Source: Polaromonas sp. (lineage in GTDB: Bacteria; Pseudomonadota; Gammaproteobacteria; Burkholderiales; Burkholderiaceae_C). From it: a stretch of 64,000 bases of DNA. A program made the translations under genes and the position numbers. The stretch spans positions 372,001 to 436,000 of the forward strand of contig JAAFJR010000001.1 of assembly GCA_013298945.1 (NCBI GenBank), read 5' to 3'. The notes beneath the pieces were generated by a model. That model ran no database searches and was not told where the DNA came from. It saw only the letters and a list, made by a program, of their open reading frames with translations. Positions 9,436-17,162 of the stretch are shown here, piece by piece (the stretch's first letter is position 1; each line of letters starts with the position of its first letter).

Positions 9436-10349
9436 TGGAAGCCTATGCACTCTTGATAGCTGCCACACTCAATGCTGGCACGGTTTTAGCCATTGCTGCA
9501 CTGGGTTTATTGATCAACGAAAAAGCTGGCGTTGTTAACTTGGGCGCAGAGGGAATGATGCTATGCGCCGCGATTGCGGGCTTTTCCACGGTGGTGCACA
9601 CGGGTAATGTGTGGCTGGGTTTCTTAGCGGGCATGGGCGCTGGCGCGTTTTTAGCAGCGCTTTTTGGTGGATTGGTGATTTGGCTGGGCACCAACCAATA
9701 CGCCACGGGCTTAGCTTTAACGCTGTTTGGTACTGGGTTTTCAGCCTTTGCAGGCATCAAATATGTGCAAGAAAAATTGCCGGAGCAAACACAGTACAGC
9801 ATCCCGCTCTTGGGTGATATCCCGCTCGTCGGGCAAGCCTTGTTTCGCCATCACCCTATGGTTTACATCACGATTGGCTTGGTGTTTGGTTTGATCTGGT
9901 TTTTATACCGCACCCGCGCCGGTCTAGTGCTGCGCTCGGTGGGCGAGTCGCCCGAATCGGCGCATGCTTTGGGTTATCCTGTACGACGCATCCGGCTCTG
10001 GGCTGTCATGGCTGGCGGTGCGCTGTGCGGTTTGTCGGGTGCTTATTTGGCGACGATTTATACGCCGCTTTGGGTGGAAGGCATGGTGTCCGGTAAAGGC
10101 TGGATCGCTTTGGCTTTGACTACATTCGCTACTTGGCGGCCCGCCCGCGTGTTGTTGGGCGCGTACTTGTTTGGTGGATTTACCCTATTGCAGCTGCATT
10201 TACAGAGCGCGGGGGTAGAAATACCTAGTCAATTTCTCAGCATGATGCCGTATATTGTTACGATTGTGGTTTTGGTGCTGATTTCACGCAATCCGGCTTT
10301 TATTCGTGTGAACATGCCAGCCTCACTGGGCAAACCTTTTTCGACTTAG
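9435..10349 (+). CDS. BMP-type nucleoside ABC importer, permease 2
   Basis: Second permease of the importer (YufQ/NupQ type), 304 residues and almost wholly hydrophobic. It begins MEAYALLIAATLNAGTVLAI and carries the family motif EKAGVVNLGAEGMMLCAAI near 29-47, equivalent to the NIGAEGQ motif of its partner. GKGWIALALTTFATWRPARV near 215 is the second conserved block. The two permeases are expected to form the heterodimeric channel. After its stop a gap of 106 bases leads to the binding-protein gene; it contains T-rich stretches but no convincing terminator, so binding protein and membrane parts may share a transcript. Confidence 0.92.
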   Translation: MEAYALLIAATLNAGTVLAIAALGLLINEKAGVVNLGAEGMMLCAAIAGFSTVVHTGNVWLGFLAGMGAGAFLAALFGGLVIWLGTNQYATGLALTLFGTGFSAFAGIKYVQEKLPEQTQYSIPLLGDIPLVGQALFRHHPMVYITIGLVFGLIWFLYRTRAGLVLRSVGESPESAHALGYPVRRIRLWAVMAGGALCGLSGAYLATIYTPLWVEGMVSGKGWIALALTTFATWRPARVLLGAYLFGGFTLLQLHLQSAGVEIPSQFLSMMPYIVTIVVLVLISRNPAFIRVNMPASLGKPFST

Positions 10350-10455
10350 CCTATGAACTGGGTTAAAAGTTGGGTTAAAAGTTTTTTTGGCTTGTTTTTT
10401 GCTTTATATATTTTTCTAGCTCTCTCTTTGTTTAACTTTAAAAGGACTCTTTGAC

Positions 10456-11622
10456 ATGACAGATTTTCAAAAACGAACGCTCTTAAAAGTGGCTGCTATG
10501 TCCGCCATCGCTGCTGCCGCACTGGTCGGCTGCGGCAAAAAAGAAGAAGCCAAGCCTGCCGCAACTGCACCAGCAGCGCCAGTTGCGGCTGCACCAGCAA
10601 AAGCTGAGCCGCTTAAAGTGGCCTTCGCCTACGTTGGTCCTGTGGGCGACGGTGGTTGGACGTTCGCGCATGACAACGCCCGCAAAGCGGTTGAAAAAGA
10701 GTTTGGCGACAAGGTTGTTACCAGTTTCGTCGAAAAAGTGCCTGAATCAGCCGATGCTGAGCGCGTCTTCCGTGATTTGGCGGGTCAAGGTAACAAGTTG
10801 ATTTTTGGTACCACCTTCGGCTACATGGAGCCTATGCTCAAGTTGGCGCCTGAATTCAAAGATGTGAAATTTGAACATGCCACCGGCTACAAACAGGCCG
10901 ACAACATGCGCACCTACGACAGCCGCACCTACGAAGGCGCATACATGGCGGGCGTGATTGCAGGCAAGATGACCAAGACCAACACCTTGGGCGTCGTCGG
11001 CTCAATACCAATTCCTGAAGTGATTCGTAATATCAACAGCTTCACCTTGGGCGCGCAATCAATTAACCCGAAAATCAAAACCAAAGTGGTTTGGGTGAAT
11101 GAGTGGTTCAATCCAGGTAAAGAAACTGAAGCTGCTACGACCTTGATTAATGGCGGTGCAGACGTGTTGATGCAAAACACAGACTCTTCTGCTGTGCTGC
11201 AAACGGCTGAAAAGATGGGTAAACGCGCTTTCGGTTGGGATTCAGACATGACAGCCTATGGCCCGAAAGCCCATTTGGGTTCAGCCGTTATCAACTGGGC
11301 ACCGTACTACATCAAAGCCACTGGCGAAGCCTTGGCCGGTACATGGAAAGGCGGCAGCGCAGCTTGGTGGGGCGTGAAAGAAGGCGCGATTGACATGGTT
11401 TCTGTCGCTGCAGACGTTCCAGCCGAGACCAAAGCCAAGGTTGACGAAGTCAAAGCCGGCCTGAAAGCAGGCACTTTCGCTATTTGGAAAGGCCCAATCA
11501 TGGGCAACGATGGTAAAGAAGTGTTGGCTAAAGACGCGGTGGCGGATGACAAGTTCATGGGCGGCATTAACTTCTACGTCAAAGGCGTGGAAGGCAAAGT
11601 GCCAGGTGGTGACAAGAAGTAA
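10456..11622 (+). CDS. BMP-family nucleoside-binding lipoprotein
   Basis: Periplasmic substrate-binding component of the importer encoded just upstream. The N-terminus combines a twin-basic-free lipoprotein signal with lipobox LVGC (Cys 26), followed by an Ala/Pro/Lys-rich linker to about residue 52. The BMP (PnrA/Med-like) domain follows, starting LKVAFAYVGPVGDGGW and including TYEGAYMAGVIAGKM near 160 and INSFTLGAQSINP near 195. BMP proteins bind nucleosides or purines. The neighbouring adenine and guanine deaminases make purine bases or nucleosides the likely ligands, though this is inference. AAAGGACTC gives a good ribosome-binding site. A hairpin terminator lies 38 bases after the stop. 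Confidence 0.92.
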   Translation: MTDFQKRTLLKVAAMSAIAAAALVGCGKKEEAKPAATAPAAPVAAAPAKAEPLKVAFAYVGPVGDGGWTFAHDNARKAVEKEFGDKVVTSFVEKVPESADAERVFRDLAGQGNKLIFGTTFGYMEPMLKLAPEFKDVKFEHATGYKQADNMRTYDSRTYEGAYMAGVIAGKMTKTNTLGVVGSIPIPEVIRNINSFTLGAQSINPKIKTKVVWVNEWFNPGKETEAATTLINGGADVLMQNTDSSAVLQTAEKMGKRAFGWDSDMTAYGPKAHLGSAVINWAPYYIKATGEALAGTWKGGSAAWWGVKEGAIDMVSVAADVPAETKAKVDEVKAGLKAGTFAIWKGPIMGNDGKEVLAKDAVADDKFMGGINFYVKGVEGKVPGGDKK

Positions 11623-11660
11623 ATAAGGAGTAAGCAAGAAGTTAATTTTCTTGTGATCTC

Positions 11661-11690
11661 AAAAAGGCTACCCACGGGTAGCCTTTTTTA
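11661..11690 (+). terminator. Rho-independent terminator after the BMP lipoprotein gene
   Basis: A perfect GGCTACCC/GGGTAGCC stem with a three-base loop (ACG overlapping the stem edge) is flanked by A5 upstream and T6 downstream. It ends importer transcription 16 bases before the adenine deaminase start, so the deaminases are probably expressed by read-through or their own promoter. With A and T tracts on both sides it could work in either direction. Confidence 0.85.
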
Positions 11691-11705
11691 TTGCAAAATA
11701 CCTTG

Positions 11706-12755
11706 ATGAATACGTCCAAATACCAAGTTAAAAATATTTCTGTAGATCGCCTACCTGACTTGCTTCGCGCGATGCCAAAAGCCGAGCTGCACATCCACAT
11801 CGAAGGTTCACTAGAGCCGGAAATGATTTTCAGCCTAGCCAAACGCAACGGCCTGACTTTGCCCTACGCCAGCGTTGAAGAGCTGCGCCGCGCCTATGCA
11901 TTTACCAATTTGCAGAGCTTCTTAGACATCTACTATGCGGGCGCTAGTGTGTTGTTGAATGAACAAGACTTTTACGATCTAGCCAGCGCATATATTGCCA
12001 AAGCAGCTATAGATAATGTAGCAGTTTGCGAAATTTTCTTCGACCCCCAAACCCACACTGACCGTGGTGTGAGCATGGCTACCGTCATCAACGGTTTGCA
12101 CCGCTCTTGCGTGGAAGCGCAAGCCAAGCACGGCATCAGCGCCAGTTTGATCATGTGCTTCTTGCGCCATTTGAGCGAAGAAGCCGCGTTTGAAACACTT
12201 GAAGCTGCCATGCCGTTTCGCGACAAATTCATTGGTATCGGCCTGGATTCGGGTGAAGTGGGCAACCCACCTGAGAAATTCGCCAAGGTCTTTGCCAAAT
12301 GCCGAGAGCTGGGTTTTCACCTCGTCGCCCACGCAGGCGAAGAAGGCCCGCCAGCCTATGTGTGGACTGCGCTTGACCTGCTCAAAGTTGAACGTATCGA
12401 CCACGGCGTGCAGTCTAGCAAAGACGCTTTGTTGATGGCACGTCTGAAAAAAGACCGTATTCCGCTCACCGTTTGCCCACTTTCCAACTTAAAACTCTGT
12501 GTTTTCAAGGACTTAAGCGATCACAACTTGTCGCAATTGCTAGATGCTGGCCTGTGTGCTATGGTCAACTCAGACGACCCCAGCTACTTTGGCGGCTACA
12601 TGAATGACAACTTCGTCCAAACTTTTGCCGCTACTGGCATGACTGCTCAGCATGCCTATCAACTTGCATACAACAGTTTTGAAGCGAGTTTTCTAGAAGC
12701 ATCAGCCAAGAAACGGCATATTGACAAGTTGAATTCGGTTTTTGAAACCTTTTAA
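11706..12755 (+). CDS. Adenine deaminase (Aah1-like, adenosine-deaminase superfamily)
   Basis: Hydrolyses adenine to hypoxanthine and ammonia for purine salvage. The metal-dependent deaminase barrel is complete: AELHIHIEGSLEPEMIF near 30 (zinc His-x-His), HAGEEGPPAYVW near 202 (His plus catalytic Glu), RIDHGVQ near 227 and NSDDPSYFGGYMNDN near 287. EGSLEPE and SDDPxYFGGY are what I associate with the adenine-specific subgroup rather than true adenosine deaminase, so the usual label add would probably be wrong. ATG 11706 is chosen over an in-frame TTG at 11691 lying in the terminator tail. It is followed ten bases later by guanine deaminase. Confidence 0.85.
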   Translation: MNTSKYQVKNISVDRLPDLLRAMPKAELHIHIEGSLEPEMIFSLAKRNGLTLPYASVEELRRAYAFTNLQSFLDIYYAGASVLLNEQDFYDLASAYIAKAAIDNVAVCEIFFDPQTHTDRGVSMATVINGLHRSCVEAQAKHGISASLIMCFLRHLSEEAAFETLEAAMPFRDKFIGIGLDSGEVGNPPEKFAKVFAKCRELGFHLVAHAGEEGPPAYVWTALDLLKVERIDHGVQSSKDALLMARLKKDRIPLTVCPLSNLKLCVFKDLSDHNLSQLLDAGLCAMVNSDDPSYFGGYMNDNFVQTFAATGMTAQHAYQLAYNSFEASFLEASAKKRHIDKLNSVFETF

Positions 12756-12765
12756 GAGGTAAAGC

Positions 12766-14103
12766 ATGGTCAAAGCTTACCGCGCCCGTATTTTGAGCTT
12801 CGATGCGCAGGCAGAGCCGTCAAGATCGGCACGGTTAGATGAAGACGGCTTGCTCGTCGTGGGCGCGAACGCGCAGGGCAGGCAAGTGGTGCAAATGGTG
12901 GGCGATTACAACTTGTTGGCAGATGAGTTCAAAGCCCGCCACCCAGACGTTACCGTACAGCACTTGCCAGACCGCATCATCGCCCCTGGCTTTGTCGACA
13001 CCCATGTGCATTACCCGCAAACGGACGTGATCGGTTCCCCCGCTGAGGGTTTGCTGCCGTGGCTGGATAGCTACACTTTTCCAGAGGAAAAACGCTTTGT
13101 AGCCGGCGATTATGCAGCCCAAGCAGCTGCATTTTTTATAGCGGAACTGCTGCGAAACGGCGTCACCACCGCGCTCACCTTTGCCACCTCACACGTCGCG
13201 TCTGTTGATGCTTTGTTCACGGAAGCTCAGAAGAACAACCTGCGTCTTATCACCGGCAAATGCCTACAAGATCGTAATTGCCCAGATGGCGTGCGTGACG
13301 AAACGGAACAAAGTTTGATCGACACCGAGCTGCTGATGCACAAATGGCACGATGTGGACAGGCTAGGTTACGCTTTCACCCCACGCTTCGCGCCTAGCTG
13401 CAGCGACGCCCAATTGCGCGGCTTGGGCGACTTGGCGGCTAAGTACCCTGATGTGTGGATTCAGTCCCACGTCGCTGAAAACGTCGAAGAAATCACCTGG
13501 GCGCTCTCGCTTTTCCCCCAAGCCCGATCTTATTTGCAGGTGTACGACGACTTCGGTCTGATGCGCAAGCGCTCCGTTTACGCCCACTGCATCCACCTAG
13601 ACGCGGTTGACCGCGCCTTGATGAAAGCCAGGGGTGCAGCAGCGGCTGTTTGCCCAACCAGTAACTTATTCTTGGGTAGCGGCTATTTTGACTACCGCGC
13701 TTCGGACGAAGCCGGTATGCAATACGCACTGGCCAGCGACGTAGGCGGCGGCACCAGCTTCAGCCCCTTCCACACCATGCTGGCAGCATATTACGTCGGC
13801 CGCGCCACTGTCAAAACAGCGTTGTTCCAAGGCGGCCAGCCCAAGCTGGGCATGAGCTTATCGCCGCAAAACCTCTGGTGGCAGCACACCGCTGGTGCAG
13901 CCAAAGCACTGGGTTTAGAAGGCGTGGTCGGTAACTTATCCGTTGGCTGCGAAGCCGATTTCCTTATCCTCAACCCAGCCGCCACCCCGCTCCTAGCTCG
14001 CCGCACCGCCCGTGCGGAAAGCTTGGACGAGCTGCTGTTTGCGATGATTGTGTTGGGAGATGACCGTTTGATCGAGAAAACGGTAATTTCGCAGGCTGAT
14101 TAG
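12766..14103 (+). CDS. guaD: Guanine deaminase
   Basis: Zinc amidohydrolase converting guanine to xanthine. It begins with the composite-domain strand MVKAYRARILSFDAQ. The active-site blocks follow: PGFVDTHVHYPQTDVIGSPA near 76 (His-x-His), TALTFATSHV near 136, SHVAENVEEI near 233, YAHCIHLD near 270 and the final metal ligand in ASDVGGGTSFSPFHTM near 325. The length of 445 residues fits GuaD. It is ten bases downstream of the adenine deaminase with GAGGTAAAGC before the ATG, so the two deaminases form a transcription unit that feeds imported purine bases into the hypoxanthine and xanthine pools. Confidence 0.95.
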   Translation: MVKAYRARILSFDAQAEPSRSARLDEDGLLVVGANAQGRQVVQMVGDYNLLADEFKARHPDVTVQHLPDRIIAPGFVDTHVHYPQTDVIGSPAEGLLPWLDSYTFPEEKRFVAGDYAAQAAAFFIAELLRNGVTTALTFATSHVASVDALFTEAQKNNLRLITGKCLQDRNCPDGVRDETEQSLIDTELLMHKWHDVDRLGYAFTPRFAPSCSDAQLRGLGDLAAKYPDVWIQSHVAENVEEITWALSLFPQARSYLQVYDDFGLMRKRSVYAHCIHLDAVDRALMKARGAAAAVCPTSNLFLGSGYFDYRASDEAGMQYALASDVGGGTSFSPFHTMLAAYYVGRATVKTALFQGGQPKLGMSLSPQNLWWQHTAGAAKALGLEGVVGNLSVGCEADFLILNPAATPLLARRTARAESLDELLFAMIVLGDDRLIEKTVISQAD

Positions 14104-14137
14104 CTTAAATGGTTGAAAATATAGGCAAATACGCTTT

Positions 14138-14182
14138 TAGCCGGCGTATTAATTGCCTGAGAAGCTATTAAAATTATAGCAA
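14138..14182 (+). repeat. Dispersed element copy 1 (intergenic)
   Basis: Core TAGCCGGCGTATTAATTGCC followed by GCTATTAAAATTATAGC, close to consensus. It lies between guaD and the glycine-rich membrane protein, ending 22 bases before the latter's ATG, so it is in or near that gene's leader. Confidence 0.9.
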
Positions 14183-14204
14183 TACTCCACCTAATGCCAA
14201 TACC

Positions 14205-14978
14205 ATGCTAAAACGAAAACCAATATATTTAACCCGCTCACTAGCCGTGTTGAATTACAAAAGACAGCTGGAACGAGACTCTTTCCCAAGGTTGCAAATG
14301 GGTTTAATCGTCGCTGTAACAGCTGGCGTGGGCTTGATAACCTCTTTTTTGTTGCTGCAATCTGGCATGTACAGCATGGCGATGCGGTATCCGTTGGCAT
14401 TGGTTGTCGCATATGTCATGTTTCTCTTCCTTTTATGGGTTTGGCTTAGATCTAAAGACGAAGATTTCAGTCATATTTCAGACCTGCCAAACCCGATTCC
14501 CGATGTGAGCACTGGAGATATATCTACGCCTTTTCAGAGTGGCGGTGGAGGAGATTTTGGAGGCGGTGGAGCTAACGGTTCGTTTGATGATGGTATTGGT
14601 GATGGAATTGGGGGTGAAACAAGCAACGCAGTCGGCGACGCTTTGAGTTCAGTAGGTGATGGCGCTGATGAACTTGCGATTCCCCTGTTTGCCATTATTT
14701 TTGCTATCGGAATGGCAGTTGCTTCGCTATATGTCGTTTATCTAGCTCCCACGCTGTTTGCGGAATTACTTGTTGATGGCGTGTTGTCATACACGCTATA
14801 TCGCCACTTACATAAGGTGGAAACACATCATTGGCTTAGCACCGCGTTCAAACGAACAATAATTCCATTGTTAATGACTGGTGTTTTCTTAGCCATCTCA
14901 GGCGCATTGATGGCACATTACGCACCTGGTGCAAAGTCAATTGGCGAAGTGGTTCACTATTCAACCAAAAATAAATGA
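14205..14978 (+). CDS. Unrecognised membrane protein with glycine-rich linker
   Basis: I do not recognise this 257-residue protein. A basic N-terminus is followed by two hydrophobic helices (about 32-53 and 58-81). Then comes a hydrophilic, acidic and glycine-rich stretch (about 85-150, with SGGGGDFGGGGANGSFDDG), and two or three further hydrophobic segments (about 158-195 and 220-240). The central linker resembles the low-complexity tails of other Gly/Ser/Asp-rich bacterial proteins. Base composition is slightly more A+T-rich than the neighbouring deaminases. It stands alone between guaD and the convergent mtnN, with an element copy just upstream. The coding call rests on length, membrane pattern and the lack of a competing frame. 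Confidence 0.75.
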   Translation: MLKRKPIYLTRSLAVLNYKRQLERDSFPRLQMGLIVAVTAGVGLITSFLLLQSGMYSMAMRYPLALVVAYVMFLFLLWVWLRSKDEDFSHISDLPNPIPDVSTGDISTPFQSGGGGDFGGGGANGSFDDGIGDGIGGETSNAVGDALSSVGDGADELAIPLFAIIFAIGMAVASLYVVYLAPTLFAELLVDGVLSYTLYRHLHKVETHHWLSTAFKRTIIPLLMTGVFLAISGALMAHYAPGAKSIGEVVHYSTKNK

Positions 14979-15020
14979 GGAAATCACTGTTTGGAAGAAA
15001 AAACGGTGATTCTGAAAATG

Positions 15021-15755
15021 CTAAGTAGTTTCAGCTTGCTTTTTCAACCAAGCATCTACTAGCTGCACCGCCATTGGTCCCGCCACATCGCGTACAAACT
15101 GGCTGAAATCGACGTGCGCGGTATCATCTGCGCGGTCAGAAATGGTACGCACAGCGGCGAAGGGTAGGGCGTAGTCGTGGCAGACTTGCGCTACTGCTGC
15201 GCCTTCCATTTCTACGCAGAGCGCATCTGGCAAAGCGGTGCGCAGGGCTTGCACCTCGGCTGCGCTGGAGACAAAGCGGTCGCCGCTGGCGATTAAGCCT
15301 TTGTGAATGTTGTTTTTAGAGGTATTTATGCCTGTAGCCGGCGTATATATTGCCTGAGCAGCTATTAAAAGTGTAGTAATTAAATTTGCATCAGCGTCCA
15401 AAACTGCCTTACCTTTAGATGGCAACACAAAGCGCGGGAAGATGGGCGATGCATCCATGTCATGCTGCACGTAGCTGCTGCCCAGCACCACATCCCCCAC
15501 CTGCACGCCAGCCTGCAAACCACCCGCCACGCCAGTAAACACAATCCGCCGCACCCCAAACCGCTCAATCAGCGCAGTAGCCGTGGTCGCCGCAGCGACT
15601 TTGCCAATCCCAGACAACGCCAAAACAACCCGCTGCCCATGAATCTTCCCCACCCAAAACGTCCGCCCCGCGTGGGCAACTTGCTCAACGTTGTGCAGGA
15701 GCGTGGTTAAGCCGGTCTGTTCTTCGGGTAAGGCGCTTAGGATAGCGGTTGGCAT
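15021..15755 (-). CDS. mtnN: MTA/SAH nucleosidase with an in-frame dispersed element
   Basis: Cleaves the adenine from 5'-methylthioadenosine and S-adenosylhomocysteine, recycling by-products of methylation and polyamine synthesis. The fold is recognisable from MPTAILSALPEEQTGLTTLL at the start, ALSGIGKVAAATTATALIE near 47, GLIASGDRFVSS near 160 and the substrate-binding CVEMEGAAVAQVCHDYALPF near 189, with the catalytic Asp in TISDRADD near 213. Between about 125 and 155 the variable region contains LIAAQAIYTPATGI, encoded by an antisense copy of the dispersed element. The loop is about nine residues longer than the E. coli enzyme as I remember it, so the enzyme is probably still functional. 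Confidence 0.9.
   Translation of the reverse strand: MPTAILSALPEEQTGLTTLLHNVEQVAHAGRTFWVGKIHGQRVVLALSGIGKVAAATTATALIERFGVRRIVFTGVAGGLQAGVQVGDVVLGSSYVQHDMDASPIFPRFVLPSKGKAVLDADANLITTLLIAAQAIYTPATGINTSKNNIHKGLIASGDRFVSSAAEVQALRTALPDALCVEMEGAAVAQVCHDYALPFAAVRTISDRADDTAHVDFSQFVRDVAGPMAVQLVDAWLKKQAETT
15327..15379 (+). repeat. Dispersed element copy 2 (inside mtnN)
   Basis: ATGCCTGTAGCCGGCGTATA followed by TTGCC, GAGCA and GCTATTAAAAGTGTAGTAA. It is antisense to mtnN, where it is read as LLIAAQAIYTPATGI without interrupting the frame. Confidence 0.92.
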
Positions 15756-15779
15756 AGTTTGTAGGGGTAAATTCTTCTG

Positions 15780-15823
15780 TAGCCGGCGTATTTATTGCCT
15801 AAACAGCTATGAATTTTGATAAG
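15780..15823 (+). repeat. Dispersed element copy 3 (intergenic)
   Basis: TAGCCGGCGTATTTATTGCC followed by AACAGCTATGAATTTTGATAA; the 3' palindrome is degenerate. It fills the gap between the start of mtnN and the stop of the MazF-like toxin gene, both on the minus strand. Confidence 0.85.
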
Positions 15824-15830
15824 TATCGAA

Positions 15831-16148
15831 TTAAGCCAGCATCTCTAGCAGCACCGGATGCCAATGCTTTTCATCAATGCTGCCCATTTTTTTACCCAAA
15901 CGAGTTTTGTCGACACAGCGAATCTGGTCTAGCAAGATGCGGGCGGATTTTTGCTGGAAAACGACCTCGGGGCGGCTGCCTAGGGGCTGGCCTGCGCTGG
16001 TGATGGGGGCGATGATGATGCGGGGGAGCTTGGCATTCATGTCATTGGGGGAAATGACGAGGGCAGGGCGAGTTTTTTGAATCTCGCTGCCGACGGTGGG
16101 GTCTAAGTTCACCCAATAGACCTCGCCACGGCGGACGACATTTACCAT
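15831..16148 (-). CDS. MazF/PemK-family endoribonuclease toxin
   Basis: Toxin of a type II toxin-antitoxin pair; the family cleaves mRNA at short sequence motifs. The 105-residue product has the SH3-like PemK fold signatures: RRGEVYWVNLDPTVGSEIQK at about 5-25 with the conserved Arg and Gly, KTRPALVISPNDMNA, IIIAPITS, and the C-terminal LLDQIRCVDKTRLGKKMGSI. I start it at ATG 16148, which overlaps the antitoxin stop by seven bases (translational coupling); an in-frame GTG six bases upstream (16154) is the alternative. Antitoxin-first order and overlap fit mazEF. Dispersed element copy 3 follows the stop. Confidence 0.9.
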   Translation of the reverse strand: MVNVVRRGEVYWVNLDPTVGSEIQKTRPALVISPNDMNAKLPRIIIAPITSAGQPLGSRPEVVFQQKSARILLDQIRCVDKTRLGKKMGSIDEKHWHPVLLEMLA

Positions 16149-16378
16149 ACCCACTCGCTGTCGTCAGCCAAGTCGATGTTTGACCAATCTTGCACAGCTT
16201 GCTCTTCTACAGAGGAATCAAACCAACCCGCACGCGGTTTGTTGACCACGGGCGTGATGATGATTTGCCCGTCTTTGAGCTGCATGTCCACGTCGTTTTC
16301 GATTCGGCACGACGCAAGGAACGCAGCAGGAATGAGTATGCCTTTGGAGTTGCCGATTTGGCGCATGGTGGTTAGCAT
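16142..16378 (-). CDS. MazE-like AbrB/SpoVT antitoxin
   Basis: Labile partner of the overlapping MazF-like toxin and probable autorepressor. The 78 residues begin with a swapped-hairpin AbrB domain: MRQIGNSKGILIPAAFL (about 5-21), then VDMQLKDGQIIITPV. The acidic, tryptophan-bearing tail (WFDSSVEEQAVQDW and later DDSEWVW) would bind and block the toxin. Conserved GNSxGIxIP matches MazE/PemI proteins. A second in-frame ATG at residue 5 could be the start. The promoter region just upstream carries an imperfect palindrome over the -10 box. Confidence 0.9.
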   Translation of the reverse strand: MLTTMRQIGNSKGILIPAAFLASCRIENDVDMQLKDGQIIITPVVNKPRAGWFDSSVEEQAVQDWSNIDLADDSEWVW

Positions 16379-16393
16379 GTGAAGCCTTTAAAA

Positions 16394-16432
16394 GTAATAA
16401 CATTATTATAACAATTCAATTGCAGTCATCAA
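16394..16432 (-). promoter_or_regulatory. Predicted promoter and operator of the mazEF-like operon
   Basis: Read on the minus strand: -35 TTGATG (16432-16427), 16-base spacer, -10 TATAAT (16410-16405). An imperfect 19-base palindrome, GTTATAATAATGTTATTAC (16412-16394), about 14 of 19 positions symmetric, covers the -10 box and is a plausible operator for the antitoxin or its complex. The antitoxin ATG is 15 bases further on. Confidence 0.6.
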
Positions 16433-16529
16433 AATGTTATCCATAAAGTTATCCAAAATGCTATCAGTGAATACTACAAAATTTCTGTGAAAATAGGTTT
16501 TATATTCACATTGCGCACTGGAGATTCTT

Positions 16530-17096
16530 TTGTCTATCTTAGCCGACCACCAAATTCGCGAACTTGCGCAAAAGCACGGCATGATTGAGCCGTTTGAGCC
16601 TGGGCAGGTGCGGGAAAAAGAGGGTAAAAAAATCATCAGCTACGGCACCAGTAGCTATGGTTACGACATTCGCTGTGCGCCTGAGTTCAAGGTTTTCACC
16701 AATATTCACAGCACGGTGGTTGATCCTAAAAATTTTGACGAAAAAAGTTTTGTCGATTTTGAGGGCGACAGTTGCATCATCCCGCCTAATAGCTTTGCGC
16801 TAGCGCGAACCATGGAGTTTTTCCGTATTCCGCGTAATATTTTGACGGTTTGCTTGGGTAAAAGTACCTATGCGCGCTGCGGCATCATCGTCAACGTGAC
16901 GCCGTTTGAGCCTGAGTGGGAAGGTTTTGTGACGCTGGAATTCAGCAACACCACGCCGCTGCCGGCCAAAATCTACGCGGGTGAAGGCTGCGCGCAGGTG
17001 TTGTTCTTCAAAGCGGACCAAGTCTGTACCACCAGCTACAAAGACCGAGGGGGTAAATACCAAGGTCAAACTGGAGTTACTTTGCCTAAAACTTGA
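16530..17096 (+). CDS. dcd: dCTP deaminase
   Basis: Converts dCTP to dUTP, supplying the precursor for dTMP. The 188-residue protein shows the trimeric dUTPase-like fold: [20 protein letters not shown] near 37-56 and [20 protein letters not shown] near 109-128, the latter with the Arg and Glu that shape the active site, then AQVLFFKAD and the C-terminal [12 protein letters not shown] that closes over the nucleotide. Start is TTG at 16530 ([12 protein letters not shown] fits the family). It is divergent from the mazEF-like operon; the 151-base gap between them must hold both promoters. Confidence 0.97.
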   Translation: MSILADHQIRELAQKHGMIEPFEPGQVREKEGKKIISYGTSSYGYDIRCAPEFKVFTNIHSTVVDPKNFDEKSFVDFEGDSCIIPPNSFALARTMEFFRIPRNILTVCLGKSTYARCGIIVNVTPFEPEWEGFVTLEFSNTTPLPAKIYAGEGCAQVLFFKADQVCTTSYKDRGGKYQGQTGVTLPKT

Positions 17097-17162
17097 GAAT
17101 CTAAAAGATAATCAGGCTATCTGCAGGTAAATTGCAACAACTTTGAATTCAGGAGTACGCGT

